Part shown: positions 44,452 to 53,321 of the stretch, one piece after another
Layout: each line of letters starts with the position of its first letter
How positions within the stretch are numbered: position 1 is the stretch's first letter
Assembly: GCF_014650875.1 (NCBI RefSeq)
Contig: NZ_BMVU01000001.1
Span: 496,001 to 560,000, forward strand
DNA: 64,000 nucleotides
Reading direction: 5' to 3'
Source of the DNA: Streptomyces minutiscleroticus
Lineage (GTDB): Bacteria > Actinomycetota > Actinomycetes > Streptomycetales > Streptomycetaceae
Translations under genes and position numbers: made by a program
The notes under the pieces: generated by a model
Told to the model about the DNA's origin: nothing
Seen by the model: the letters and a program-made list of their open reading frames with translations, nothing else
The model's database searches: none

Positions 44452-45630
44452 ATGCGCACCATCCTGATCACCGGGCCCGGCGGCAGCGGCCGCACCACGG
44501 TCGCCGCGGCCACCGCGCTCGCCGCCGCCCGCGAGGGCGCCCGCACGCTCGTACTGGGCGCCGACCGCACCGACACGCTGGGCGCGGCCCTCGGCGTGCG
44601 CACGGGCCCGGAGCCCGTCACGGCCGCCCCCGGCCTGACCGCCCTGCGCCCGGACCCCGACGCGGACTTCCGCGCGGCCCTCCTCTCCCTGCAGGACCGC
44701 GCGGCCACCGCCCTCGACCTGCTCGGCTCCGCCCGCCTGGAGGACGAGGAGCTGACCCCGCTCCCGGGCGCCGGGGAGCTGTCCCTGCTGCGCGCCCTGC
44801 GCGAGGCGGCGACGGCGGACGCGTACGACCTGCTCGTGCTCGACCTCCCGCCGGCCGCGCAGGCCCTCGCCCTCCTCGCGCTCCCCGAGGAACTGCGCCG
44901 CTACCTGCGCCGGCTGCTGCCGCCCGAACGGCAGGCGGCCCGCGCCCTGCGCCCCGTCCTCGGCCGGCTCGCGGGCGTTCCCATGCCGGCCGAGCGGCTG
45001 TACGAGACGGCCGCCCGCTGGGACCTGGAGCTGGCCGCCGCCGAGGCCGTCGTGAACGACCCGGGGACGACCGTGCGGCTCGTCGCGGAGCCCGGACCGG
45101 CGGGCCTCGACGCGGTGCGCGACGCCGTGACCGGGTGCGCGCTGCGCGGACTGCGCGTCGAGGGCGTGATCGCCAACCGCGTCCTGCCCGACGATCCGGC
45201 CGACGCCCGGCTCGCCGGGCTCGCCGCCCAGCAGCGCAAGGCCGTGGACGAGTGGCGCGCGGCGAGCGAGGTGGACGTGGTGGACGTGGTGGCGCACCTC
45301 GGGCGCGACCCGCGCGGCGCCGACGACCTCGCCGCGCTCGCCGTGCCCGGCGCCGGCGACGCCCCCGGGCCCGTCCGCTGGCCCGTGCGCGACCGGCTCG
45401 CCGACGACGGCGTCCTGGTCTGGCACATACCCCTGCCCGGCGCGGTGCGCGGGGAGGTCGAGCTCGTCCGCCGCGGGGACGAACTCGTCGTCGCCGCGGG
45501 CCGCTTCCGCCGCGTCGTGCCGCTGCCGTCCGTGCTGCGCCGCTGCACCGTCGACGGCGCGGCCCTGCGCGAGGGCGAGCTGACCGTCCGCTTCGCGCCC
45601 GACCCGGAGCTGTGGCCGCGGGAGCGGTGA
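44452..45630 (+). CDS. ArsA/Get3-like ATPase with altered P-loop
   Basis: 392 residues of the SIMIBI class, related to Get3/ArsA. The P-loop reads GPGGSGRTTVAAATA where the family has GKGGVGKT: both the signature Lys and the Walker Lys are changed (the latter to Arg), so hydrolysis may be weak or lost. The DLPPA switch II motif is kept (VLDLPPAAQAL). The C-terminus (RGEVELVRRGDELVVAAGRFRR) matches the beta-sandwich domain added in bacterial members. TAGCGT lies 8 nt before ATG 44452. It may act with the SCO2127-like protein downstream. Confidence 0.75.
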   Translation: MRTILITGPGGSGRTTVAAATALAAAREGARTLVLGADRTDTLGAALGVRTGPEPVTAAPGLTALRPDPDADFRAALLSLQDRAATALDLLGSARLEDEELTPLPGAGELSLLRALREAATADAYDLLVLDLPPAAQALALLALPEELRRYLRRLLPPERQAARALRPVLGRLAGVPMPAERLYETAARWDLELAAAEAVVNDPGTTVRLVAEPGPAGLDAVRDAVTGCALRGLRVEGVIANRVLPDDPADARLAGLAAQQRKAVDEWRAASEVDVVDVVAHLGRDPRGADDLAALAVPGAGDAPGPVRWPVRDRLADDGVLVWHIPLPGAVRGEVELVRRGDELVVAAGRFRRVVPLPSVLRRCTVDGAALREGELTVRFAPDPELWPRER

Positions 45631-45643
45631 GCGCGCCGCGCGG

Positions 45644-45685
45644 GGACGGCCGCCCGGCCGGCACCCGCCGGTCCCGCGGCCGTCC
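45644..45685 (+). terminator. hairpin after the ArsA-like gene
   Basis: GGACGGCCGC (45644-45653) pairs with GCGGCCGTCC (45676-45685), with an inner GCCGGC/GCCGG stem. Confidence 0.6.
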
Positions 45686-45742
45686 GCCGTCGCCCGCGCC
45701 GCCCGGCGGCGTGGCCGGTCCCGATCGGGGAGTGCGCGGGCG

Positions 45743-45772
45743 GTGAACGGTTTACGCCCGTTCGGGTAACGT
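45743..45772 (+). promoter_or_regulatory. promoter of the SCO2127-like gene
   Basis: GTGAAC and TAACGT are separated by 18 nt, a fair match to a housekeeping promoter. The start codon lies 33 nt downstream behind a GGAG site. Confidence 0.5.
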
Positions 45773-45805
45773 CGGAAGGGACAGCGCCGACGCTTGGAGT
45801 CCGCC

Positions 45806-46285
45806 ATGAGCGAAGAGCACCCCCCGTCCGGGCCCGCGCACGGGGCGGCCGACGAGGTGCGTGCCACCGAGGCCGACGCCGACGCCTGGGCGAAGGCGTG
45901 CGCGGAGGACCTGGAGGCGGAGAAGGCCCGCCGCCGGGCGGAGTACGGGCCGCCCCCCGGCTCGGCCGCCGAGGAGCTGCGCAAGCTCGTCGACGCGGTC
46001 GCGGACAAGCTCGCCGGCCTGCAGTCCCCGCTGTTCGGAGCGGTCGCCCAGGGGGGCGCCCAGCAGCTGGTGAACCAGGTGGTGCGGCAGGCCAAAGCCG
46101 CCGTCGAGCCCGTCGTCGAACGCAATCCCGAGGTCTTCGACCACCTGGCGGCGGCCGGCTCCGAGCTGCTCGCCGCCTACCGCTCCGCCGTGGAGGCGCA
46201 GGAACGGCGCTGGACCCGTGGTCCCGACCGCACCCGGGGCCGCGGCGAGGAGCCCGGACCCGGGGAACACATCGACCTGGACTGA
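45806..46285 (+). CDS. SCO2127-like protein upstream of glucokinase
   Basis: 159 residues, acidic and Ala/Glu-rich, mostly helical (ADAWAKACAEDLEAEKARRRAEY, then DAVADKLAGLQSPLFGAVAQGG). No membrane segment or enzyme motif. The position directly before glkA matches SCO2127 of S. coelicolor, which has been linked to glucose repression together with glkA; that is prior knowledge, not visible here. I chose ATG 45806 with GGAG 6 nt upstream. glkA follows after 53 nt, probably on the same transcript. Confidence 0.8.
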   Translation: MSEEHPPSGPAHGAADEVRATEADADAWAKACAEDLEAEKARRRAEYGPPPGSAAEELRKLVDAVADKLAGLQSPLFGAVAQGGAQQLVNQVVRQAKAAVEPVVERNPEVFDHLAAAGSELLAAYRSAVEAQERRWTRGPDRTRGRGEEPGPGEHIDLD

Positions 46286-46338
46286 GGCCCCTCGGGTACG
46301 GTTGGCCGTAGCGGGGCTCGACCGAAACTGAGGGATTC

Positions 46339-47292
46339 ATGGGACTCACCATCGGCGTCGACATCGGCGGCACGAAGATCGCGGCCGGCGTGGTCGACGA
46401 GGAAGGCAACATCCTCTCGACCTTCAAGGTGCCGACTCCCACGACGCCGGAAGCCATCGTGGACGCCATCGCCTCCGCCGTGGAGGGCGCCAGGGCGGGG
46501 CACGAGATCGTCGGCGTGGGCATCGGCGCCGCCGGCTACGTCAACCGGCAGCGCTCCACCGTCTACTTCGCGCCCAACATCGACTGGCGCCAGGAGCCGC
46601 TCAAGGCCGAGGTGGAGGGGCGCGTCGGCCTGCCCGTCGTCGTGGAGAACGACGCGAACGCGGCGGCCTGGGGCGAGTACAAGTTCGGCGCGGGCAAGGG
46701 CCACCGCAACGTCATCTGCATCACGCTCGGCACCGGCCTGGGCGGCGGCATCATCATCGGCAACAAGCTGCGCCGCGGCCACTTCGGCGTCGCCGCCGAG
46801 TTCGGCCACATCCGGATGGTGCCGGACGGCCTGCTGTGCGGCTGCGGCTCGCAGGGCTGCTGGGAGCAGTACGCCTCGGGCCGCGCCCTCGTCCGCTACG
46901 CCAAGCAGCGGGCGAACGCCACGCCCGAGCGCGCCGAGACCCTGCTCGCGCTGGGCGACGGCACCCCCGACGGCATCGAGGGCAAGCACATCTCGGTGGC
47001 CGCTCGGCAGGGCGACCCGGTGGCGGTCGACTCCTACCGCGAGCTGGCCCGCTGGGCGGGCGCCGGCCTGGCCGACCTGGCCTCGCTGTTCGACCCGTCC
47101 GCGTTCATCGTCGGCGGCGGCCTCTCGGACGAGGGCGAGCTGGTCCTCGACCCGATCCGCAAGTCGTACAAGCGCTGGCTCGTCGGCGGCAACTGGCGGC
47201 CGGTGGCCGACGTGATCGCCGCCCAGCTCGGCAACGACGCGGGCCTCGTGGGCGCGGCCGACCTGGCCCGGGAGCCCGACCCGATCATGTGA
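46339..47292 (+). CDS. glkA: glucokinase GlkA (ROK family)
   Basis: 317 residues, the length of known Streptomyces GlkA. ATP site DIGGTK at 8-13, catalytic Asp105 in VENDANAA, and the ROK zinc site His157, Cys167, Cys169 and Cys174 (EFGHIRM and CGCGSQGC). It phosphorylates glucose and is the key component of glucose repression in Streptomyces. The ROK DNA-binding domain is absent, so it is an enzyme and not a repressor. Confidence 0.97.
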   Translation: MGLTIGVDIGGTKIAAGVVDEEGNILSTFKVPTPTTPEAIVDAIASAVEGARAGHEIVGVGIGAAGYVNRQRSTVYFAPNIDWRQEPLKAEVEGRVGLPVVVENDANAAAWGEYKFGAGKGHRNVICITLGTGLGGGIIIGNKLRRGHFGVAAEFGHIRMVPDGLLCGCGSQGCWEQYASGRALVRYAKQRANATPERAETLLALGDGTPDGIEGKHISVAARQGDPVAVDSYRELARWAGAGLADLASLFDPSAFIVGGGLSDEGELVLDPIRKSYKRWLVGGNWRPVADVIAAQLGNDAGLVGAADLAREPDPIM

Positions 47293-47325
47293 CACGGGCG
47301 TCCCCGGCGACGCCCGCACGACGAC

Positions 47326-47354
47326 GCCCGCCGCTCCCTCCGGGGAGGGCGGGC
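47326..47354 (+). terminator. hairpin after glkA
   Basis: GCCCGCC (47326-47332) pairs with GGCGGGC (47348-47354), with inner CTCCC/GGGAG pairing and a one-base bulge. Confidence 0.55.
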
Positions 47355-47365
47355 GCTCGCCGTTC

Positions 47366-47490
47366 AGGGACCCCGCCCGGCAGGCCCGTCCCGGGGACCT
47401 GACCGGCACGTCTGACCCGGGGACCTGACCGGCACGCGCACGCCGGGGACCCGTCCGGCACCTCTGGTCCGGGGGTCCGCCCGGGCACGC
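47366..47490. repeat. 26-bp tandem repeat, about 4.7 copies
   Basis: Units begin near 47367, 47393, 47419, 47445 and 47471 with an exact 26-nt period. The consensus start is GGGGACCTGACCGGCACG; later copies diverge. It fills most of the gap between glkA and the EEP-family gene, where no other feature is seen. Confidence 0.7.
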
Positions 47491-47588
47491 CCGTGCCGGT
47501 ACCGGCACCGTCCGCGGGAGGGCGCCGTGCCGCTTCCGTGCCCCGCCGCTCCCCGGCGGCGGACCGCCCGAGGCGTATCTTGATCGGC

Positions 47589-48353
47589 ATGCCGACCAGT
47601 TCCACGCCGTTCACCCTGCCCAACTCCCGCACGGAGCCGGACGGTTCGGCCGTCGTCCGGGTGCTGAGCTACAACATCCGCTCGATGCAGGACGACACCG
47701 CCGCGCTCGCCCGGGTGATCGCCGCGTGCGCGCCCGACCTGGTCCTGCTGCAGGAGGCGCCGCGGTTCTTCCGCTGGCGCAAGAAGCTGGCCCGGCTCGC
47801 GGCCGCGTCGGGGCTGGTGACCCTGTCGGGCGGCGGCACCGCCGCGGGCCCCGCGCTGCTCTGCTCGCTGCGGGCCACCGTCGAACGCACCGAGGACGTC
47901 CTGCTGCCGCTCACCCCGGGCCTGCACCGGCGCGGCCTCGCCACCGCGGTCGTCCGCTTCGGCGGCGCCCGCCTCGGCGTGCTGAGCTGCCACCTCTCGC
48001 TCCAGCGGGACGAGCGGTACGAGCAGGGCGGCATGCTCCTGGACCGGCTCGCCGGGCTCGGCGTCCCGCACGCCGTCGCCGGCGGCGACCTCAACGAACG
48101 GCCCGAGGGGCGCACCTTCCGGCGCCTGGCCTCCCACCTCCAGGACGGCTGGGCGGTCGCGCCCCGGGGCGGCGAGCACACCTACGCGGCCACCGGCCCG
48201 TACCAGCGCATCGACTCCGTCTTCGCCACGGCGGGCGTGGAGGTCCTCGGCTGCGGCGTCCCGCTCGGCCACCCGGGGGTCACGGAGGCGGACCTGCGGG
48301 CGGCCACGGACCACCTGCCCGTCCTCGCCGACCTCCGGGTCCCGGCCGCCTGA
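47589..48353 (+). CDS. endonuclease/exonuclease/phosphatase-family hydrolase
   Basis: 254 residues of the EEP (DNase I-like) fold: LSYNIRSM, LLQEAPRF (metal Glu), GGDLNERPEG (Asp/Asn pair) and the final ATDHLPVLADL with catalytic His. It hydrolyses phosphodiesters of nucleic acids, phosphoinositides or sphingolipids; the target is not clear. No signal peptide. TATCTT at 47576-47581 is 7 nt before the ATG, so the transcript may be leaderless. Confidence 0.85.
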   Translation: MPTSSTPFTLPNSRTEPDGSAVVRVLSYNIRSMQDDTAALARVIAACAPDLVLLQEAPRFFRWRKKLARLAAASGLVTLSGGGTAAGPALLCSLRATVERTEDVLLPLTPGLHRRGLATAVVRFGGARLGVLSCHLSLQRDERYEQGGMLLDRLAGLGVPHAVAGGDLNERPEGRTFRRLASHLQDGWAVAPRGGEHTYAATGPYQRIDSVFATAGVEVLGCGVPLGHPGVTEADLRAATDHLPVLADLRVPAA

Positions 48354-48438
48354 CCCCGCCCGGTGAGGACGGGCGGGACCGCGACGGAAGCCAGGACCGT
48401 ACGGAAGGCGGGCCGTGCCGGCGGGCGGCGCGCCCGGG

Positions 48439-49200
48439 TCAGACCACCGCGCCGCGGCCGGGGTCGTCGTCGTCCTCGTCGCCGGGGTTCATCCGCATCA
48501 CCAGCGTCGCGAAGCCGCCCAGGAAGCCGCCGATGCCGAGCGTGGTCAGCCACCAGGTCATGTCCCAGCCGAGCAGCACGGCGAGCAGCAGCAGGACCGG
48601 GCCGCCGACGACCGCGAGCCAGGCGAACTTGACCGTCGCGTCCGCCTCGGGCAGCGGAGGCGGCTCCGGCGGCACGAAGTGGTCCTCGTCGTCCGCGTCG
48701 GCGTCCGGCGCCTCGTAGTCGCGCGGGCCGCTGCGCACGCCCGGTGCGAAGGCCACCGAGGAGCCCAGGGGTCTCACGGCCACCGGCGGCTCGTCCTCGC
48801 CGCCGTCCCGGGGACCCGGACCGCTCCCGCGGTCCTCCCCGTCCCCGTCCTTCCGGGCGCCGCCCCCCGGGTCGCCGGAGCCGCCCGGACTGCCGGGCCG
48901 GTCGGACCCGCCCGGCCCGGCGCCGGTCTCCGGCTCCGGCAGGAACAGGTTCTCGACGGGTCTGAAGGGCCTGGTGCCGGGCGGGTCCGCCGGCTCCTCG
49001 CCGTAGCCCGCGACGATCGCGGCCCACGCGGCGTCCTCGTCGAACGGCGCCTCCCGCGCGTCGTCCCGGCCGCCGTCCCGCTCCTTTTGCGCGCCGTCCT
49101 CCTCGCCCCCGGCGTGCTTCTCCCGGTCCTCCCGGTCCTCGTGCTTCTCCCGGTCCTCGCGCTCCTCGCGTCCTTCGCGGTCCGCGTCGTACTCAGCCAC
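48439..49200 (-). CDS. membrane protein with charged N-terminal repeats
   Basis: 253 residues. The first 40 are an Asp/Glu/Arg/Lys tract with repeats of EDREK/REEREDREK. A Gly/Pro/Asp-rich disordered stretch with a PFDEDAAWAAIVAGYGEEP motif follows, then two helices near 192-240 (VKFAWLAVVGGPVLLLLAVLLGW, LTTLGIGGFLGGFATLVMR). The PFDEDAAW part is probably the conserved functional element. GTG 49200 overlaps the esterase stop by 8 nt, so the two are coupled. Function unknown. Confidence 0.75.
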   Translation of the reverse strand: MAEYDADREGREEREDREKHEDREDREKHAGGEEDGAQKERDGGRDDAREAPFDEDAAWAAIVAGYGEEPADPPGTRPFRPVENLFLPEPETGAGPGGSDRPGSPGGSGDPGGGARKDGDGEDRGSGPGPRDGGEDEPPVAVRPLGSSVAFAPGVRSGPRDYEAPDADADDEDHFVPPEPPPLPEADATVKFAWLAVVGGPVLLLLAVLLGWDMTWWLTTLGIGGFLGGFATLVMRMNPGDEDDDDPGRGAVV

Positions 49201-50002
49201 CGGAGCCCGTCCCTTCCTGCTGCCCCACCTGCTCCGCGACGGCCCCCTCGCCGGCGCCGGGTGCGAGCCGGCCGATGAACGAGTGGCTCTCCTCGAAGAT
49301 CCGGTCCGCGTCGTGGTCCAACGTCGCGACGTGGTAGCTGTGTTCCAGCAGCACCTCCGTCACGTCCGTGGACGACACCCGGCCGAGGACGCGGGCCGCG
49401 TCGACGGGCGGCACCACGTGGTCCTGGGGGCTGCGCAGCAGCAGGAGCGGCTGCGTCACCTGCGGCAGCTCGGCGTCGACCAGCCGCAGGAAGGACCGCA
49501 GCGAGTGGGCCGCGTGCAGGGGCACCCGGTCGTAACCGAGCTCGGTGGCGCCCTCCTTCGCGATGTCGTCGGTCAGGCCCCTGGTCGTGCGCACCACGTG
49601 GCGCAGCAGCGGCAGGGCGTACGCCGACAGGCCGTGCACCCTGTTCGCCGGGTTGACGACGACCACGCCCGCGACCGCGTCCCCGTGCCGGGCGGCGAGT
49701 CGCAACGCCAGCGCGCCACCCATGGACAGACCGCACACGAAGACCCGGGAGCACCGCTCGCGCAGGGAGCGCAGCTCGCGGTCCACCTCCGCGTACCAGT
49801 CCTGCCAGCCGGTGACCTGCATGTCCTCCCAGCGGGTGCCGTGTCCGGGCAGCAGCGGGAGCGAGACGGTCAGGTCGCGCGCGGCGAGGTACTCCGCCCA
49901 GGGGCGCAGCGACTGCGGGGAACCGGTGAAACCGTGACAGAGGAGGACGCCGACCTCCCCGCCCTCGTGGCGGTACGGCTCGGCTCCGGGGAGGACCGGC
50001 AC
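49193..50002 (-). CDS. alpha/beta-hydrolase, carboxylesterase/monoacylglycerol lipase type
   Basis: 269 residues. Oxyanion motif LCHGFTGSP, nucleophile Ser93 in GLSMGG, Asp194 in SPQDHVVPP and His224 in HSYHVATLD complete the triad. The GFTG motif and size fit the Est30/monoacylglycerol lipase group. GTG 50002 was chosen because AGGAG lies 7 nt upstream; the longer frame to 50149 is Pro/Arg-rich and unlikely to be coding. It precedes the charged membrane protein in the same unit and is divergent from plsC. Confidence 0.88.
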   Translation of the reverse strand: MPVLPGAEPYRHEGGEVGVLLCHGFTGSPQSLRPWAEYLAARDLTVSLPLLPGHGTRWEDMQVTGWQDWYAEVDRELRSLRERCSRVFVCGLSMGGALALRLAARHGDAVAGVVVVNPANRVHGLSAYALPLLRHVVRTTRGLTDDIAKEGATELGYDRVPLHAAHSLRSFLRLVDAELPQVTQPLLLLRSPQDHVVPPVDAARVLGRVSSTDVTEVLLEHSYHVATLDHDADRIFEESHSFIGRLAPGAGEGAVAEQVGQQEGTGSGG

Positions 50003-50251
50003 CTTCGGTCTCCTGTTCGTGAGAGGGAGGAACGGGACGCGGCGGAACACGGGGGACGCGGACGGGACCGGAGGACGGTGACGGGCACCGGCGCCCGGGC
50101 GCGGACGGGACCGGACGGTACGGCCCCGCGGGACCGGGCCGTGCTTCACGCTTCACGGTACGCGACCGCACTGACACCGACCAGGGTCGACGGCCCCGTT
50201 CGGTGACGCTCCGGGTTAAGGTCTGATCCACAGACACAGGAGGCACTCGGT

Positions 50252-51142
50252 TTGATCTACGGCGCAATGAAGTTTTCCATCGGAGGACCGCTGAAGCTCG
50301 CCTTCCGGCCCTGGGTGGAAGGCCTCGAGAACGTGCCCGCCGAGGGCCCCGCCGTCCTGGCGAGCAACCACCTGTCGTTCTCGGACTCCTTCTTCCTGCC
50401 CGCGGTCCTGGACCGCAAGGTCACGTTCATCGCCAAGGCCGAGTACTTCACGACGCCCGGCGTCAAGGGGCGCCTGACCGCCGCCTTCTTCAAGGGCGTC
50501 GGCCAGCTGCCGGTGGACCGCTCCGGCGCGCGCGGCGCCGGCGAGGCCGCGATCAGGAGCGGTATCGAGGTCCTGGAGCGCGGCGAGCTGTTCGGTATCT
50601 ATCCCGAGGGCACGCGCTCGCCCGACGGGCGCCTGTACCGCGGCAAGCCCGGCGGCCTCGCCCGCGTGGCGCTCGCCACCGGCGCGCCCGTCATCCCCGT
50701 GGCGATGATCGACACGGAGAAGATCCAGCCGCCGGGCAAGGTCGTCCCGAAGCTGATGCGGCCCGGCATCCGGATCGGCAGGCCGCTGGACTTCAGCCGG
50801 TACCACGGTATGGAGCACGACCGTTTCGTGCTGCGCGCGGTGACCGACGAGGTCATGTACGAGATCATGAAGCTCTCCGGCCAGGAGTACGTCGACATGT
50901 ACGCGACCGCCGCCAAGCGGCAGATCGCGGAGGCGGCCAAGGCCGAGAAGCAGGCCCACAAGCAGGCCGGGCCGGAGCGGAAGCAGGCCGAGGAGCGGGC
51001 CGAGCAGGTCCGGCGGCAGGACGGGCCCGGGGAGAAGCCGGACGACGAGCCGGGCGGCGCGCCGGACGGCGGCACGGACGAGCGGGCGCACGGGGAAGGC
51101 GGACCGGGCCGCGGGGACGCGGCCGGGGACGCGAAGCGGTAG
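50252..51142 (+). CDS. 1-acyl-glycerol-3-phosphate acyltransferase (PlsC family)
   Basis: 296 residues. The acyltransferase signature HX4D is in SNHLSFSD, the second motif in GIYPEGTRSPDG, and a third in PVIPVAM. It esterifies lysophosphatidate or a related acceptor at the membrane. The last 75 residues are a Lys/Glu/Gln- and Gly/Asp-rich tail (AEKQAHKQAGPERKQAEER) not needed for catalysis. The start is TTG 50252, 8 nt after AGGAGG. macS follows after 54 nt. Confidence 0.88.
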   Translation: MIYGAMKFSIGGPLKLAFRPWVEGLENVPAEGPAVLASNHLSFSDSFFLPAVLDRKVTFIAKAEYFTTPGVKGRLTAAFFKGVGQLPVDRSGARGAGEAAIRSGIEVLERGELFGIYPEGTRSPDGRLYRGKPGGLARVALATGAPVIPVAMIDTEKIQPPGKVVPKLMRPGIRIGRPLDFSRYHGMEHDRFVLRAVTDEVMYEIMKLSGQEYVDMYATAAKRQIAEAAKAEKQAHKQAGPERKQAEERAEQVRRQDGPGEKPDDEPGGAPDGGTDERAHGEGGPGRGDAAGDAKR

Positions 51143-51196
51143 GCCGCAGGAGGACGGCCCGGTTCCGGGGCGTCCGTCGCGGCGGGGGTGGGGGAC

Positions 51197-52423
51197 ATGG
51201 CCGAGCGCGGAAAAGTCATGAGGATGTCGGTCGAGCAGCCGCTGTGGCGTGCGCTCACCGCGTACCGGGTCCTGACGATGGTCTACGCCGTCGGGCTCTT
51301 CGTCGCCCAGCACGACGCGTTCCCGCGGCCCGAAGTGGCCGTCGCCTACTACGCGGTGCTGGTGCCCTGGACGCTCGCGACGCTGCCGAAGGTCGCGAAC
51401 GCGGCGAGCTGCACCCGGTGGTTCCTCGCCGTGGACCTGTCCGTCGCCCTCACCGGCATCCTGCTCACGCCGGTCGCGGACGCCCACGACCGGATCGTCG
51501 CGGGCGGCCCGACCCTGCCGTCGATATGGACCGCGGGCTCCGTCCTGGCGTTCGCGATCAAGGGCGGCTGGCGCTGGGCGGCCTTCGCCTCCGCGCTCGT
51601 CGGCGTCGCCAACCTCGTGCAGCGCGGCGCCGCCAGCCAGGACACCGTCCACAACGTCCTGCTGGTCTGGGTCGCCGCCATCGCCATCGGCTACGTCGTC
51701 GAGGTCGCCCGCGCCTCCGAGCGCACCCTCGCCCGCGCCCTGGAGATCGAGGCCGCGACCCGCGAGCGGGAGCGGCTGGCCCGGGACATCCACGACAGCG
51801 TGCTGCAGGTGCTGGCCATGGTGCAGCGGCGCGGCACCGCGATCGGCGGCGAGGCGGCCGAACTGGGCCGGATGGCCGGCGAGCAGGAGGTGGCGCTGCG
51901 CACGCTCGTCACCGGCGGCCTGGCACCCGCGTCCCCGGCGCCCGAGGACGCCTCCCGGCCGCCCGCGGCGCGTGCGGACGGCGCGCCCGGCGGGGCGGAC
52001 GGCGCGTCCGGCGGGGCGGGCGAGGCCGACCTGCGCCCGCTGCTCGCCGCGTACGCCACGGCCCGCGTGACCCTGTCCGAGCCCGGCGCACCCGTCCTGC
52101 TCGCGCCCGTCGCCGCGCGGGAACTGGCCGCGGCCGTCGGCGCCGCCCTGGACAATGTCCACCGGCACGCGGGGGACGGTGCGCGCGCCTGGATATTGGT
52201 CGAGGACGAGCCGGACGAGGTGATCGTGACCGTGCGCGACGACGGGCCGGGCATCCCCGAGGGGCGGCTCGCCCAGGCCGAGGGCGAGGGGCGCCTGGGG
52301 GTGGCCCTGTCCATCCGCGGCCGGCTGCGCGACATCGGGGGCACGGCCGAGCTGGTCTCGGTCCCGGGCCAGGGCACGGAAGTCGAACTGAAGGTCCCAC
52401 GGGGGAAGGCGGAGCAGCGATGA
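51197..52423 (+). CDS. macS: sensor histidine kinase, MacS-like
   Basis: About 408 residues. Four or five membrane helices (20-150), then a HisKA_3 domain with the His in RLARDIHDSVLQVLAM and a HATPase domain (N box ALDNVHRHAGDG, G box DDGPGIPEG). A Pro/Ala/Gly-rich stretch of about 35 residues lies between them. Position beside the regulator below and before pfk matches S. coelicolor SCO2121 (MacS), whose system controls morphogenetic membrane proteins; this is from memory. The start is uncertain (ATG 51197 or GTG 51188). ATGA overlap with macR. Confidence 0.82.
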   Translation: MAERGKVMRMSVEQPLWRALTAYRVLTMVYAVGLFVAQHDAFPRPEVAVAYYAVLVPWTLATLPKVANAASCTRWFLAVDLSVALTGILLTPVADAHDRIVAGGPTLPSIWTAGSVLAFAIKGGWRWAAFASALVGVANLVQRGAASQDTVHNVLLVWVAAIAIGYVVEVARASERTLARALEIEAATRERERLARDIHDSVLQVLAMVQRRGTAIGGEAAELGRMAGEQEVALRTLVTGGLAPASPAPEDASRPPAARADGAPGGADGASGGAGEADLRPLLAAYATARVTLSEPGAPVLLAPVAARELAAAVGAALDNVHRHAGDGARAWILVEDEPDEVIVTVRDDGPGIPEGRLAQAEGEGRLGVALSIRGRLRDIGGTAELVSVPGQGTEVELKVPRGKAEQR

Positions 52424-53121
52424 CAGGGACGGCGGAGACCACGGACGAGCGGCCGCGGGACACGATCAGGGTGATGGTGGTCGACGACCACCCGATGTGG
52501 CGCGACGCCGTCGCCCGCGACCTGGGCGAGGCGGGCTTCGACGTGGTGGCCACGGCGGGCGACGGCGAGCAGGCGGTCCGCCGGGCCGGGGCGGCCGCCC
52601 CGGACGTCCTGGTGCTCGACCTCAACCTGCCCGTCAAGCCCGGCGTCCAGGTCTGCAAGGAACTCGTCGGCGCCGACCCGAGGCTGCGCGTCCTCGTCCT
52701 GTCGGCCAGCGGCGAGCACGCCGACGTCCTGGAGGCCGTGAAGTCGGGCGCCACCGGCTACCTGGTGAAGTCCGCCTCCACGGAGGAGCTGATCGACGCG
52801 GTGGGCCGTACGGCGGTGGGCGACCCCGTCTTCACGCCGGGCCTCGCGGGCCTGGTCCTCGGCGAGTACCGGCGCCTGGCCTCCGAGCCCGCGCCCGCCG
52901 CGGGCGCCGACGAGCCGGGGGCCCCGCGGCTCACCGAGCGCGAGACCGAGGTGCTGCGGCTGGTCGCCAAGGGCCTGAGCTACAAGCAGATCGCCGAGCG
53001 CCTGGTCATCTCCCACCGCACCGTGCAGAACCACGTGCAGAACACCCTCGGCAAGCTCCAGCTGCACAACCGCGTGGAGCTGGTCCGGTACGCGATCGAG
53101 CGCGGACTGGACGACGAGTGA
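52420..53121 (+). CDS. macR: NarL-family response regulator, MacR-like
   Basis: 233 residues. The receiver has the acidic pair in VVDDHPMW, the phospho-Asp in VLVLDLNLPVKPG, Ser in VLSASGE and Lys in YLVKSASTEE. The LuxR-type HTH is LTERETEVLRLVAKGLSYKQIAERL. It is coupled to the kinase gene by a 4-nt overlap and corresponds by position to SCO2120 (MacR). I found no full TGAGTAC-type inverted repeat of the published MacR site near its own promoter. Confidence 0.85.
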   Translation: MTGTAETTDERPRDTIRVMVVDDHPMWRDAVARDLGEAGFDVVATAGDGEQAVRRAGAAAPDVLVLDLNLPVKPGVQVCKELVGADPRLRVLVLSASGEHADVLEAVKSGATGYLVKSASTEELIDAVGRTAVGDPVFTPGLAGLVLGEYRRLASEPAPAAGADEPGAPRLTERETEVLRLVAKGLSYKQIAERLVISHRTVQNHVQNTLGKLQLHNRVELVRYAIERGLDDE

Positions 53122-53260
53122 TCCGCGCGGGCCGGGGGCGGCTCCCGCGGCCGCCGGGACCCGGACGTCAAGGGCGGGGGCGCGTACCCGCCTTCGGGTG
53201 ATGGTGCGGCAGTCAACTGCGCCCGTCCGTACCGTAATTGACGCTCCGCACCATCCCGGA

Positions 53261-53316
53261 GTGACGTGGATCACTATTAGCGTGTCCCTTCACCAGGCAC
53301 CCCCGGCGAAGGGACA
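53261..53316 (+). promoter_or_regulatory. Crp-like site, -10 and SD hairpin before pfkA
   Basis: GTGACGTGGATCAC (53261-53274) is an inverted repeat with the spacing of the Streptomyces Crp motif GTG-N8-CAC. TAGCGT at 53278-53283 is a likely -10, so a bound regulator would overlap the -35 area. TGTCCCTTC (53283-53291) and GAAGGGACA (53308-53316) form a perfect 9-bp stem that includes the ribosome site. It forms fully only if transcription begins upstream of 53283. Confidence 0.45.
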
Positions 53317-53321
53317 TTTCC

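Noticed and set aside
49180..49200. GTACTCA half-site as a MacR operator
   Set aside because: Only one half of the published inverted repeat is present and it lies inside a coding start.
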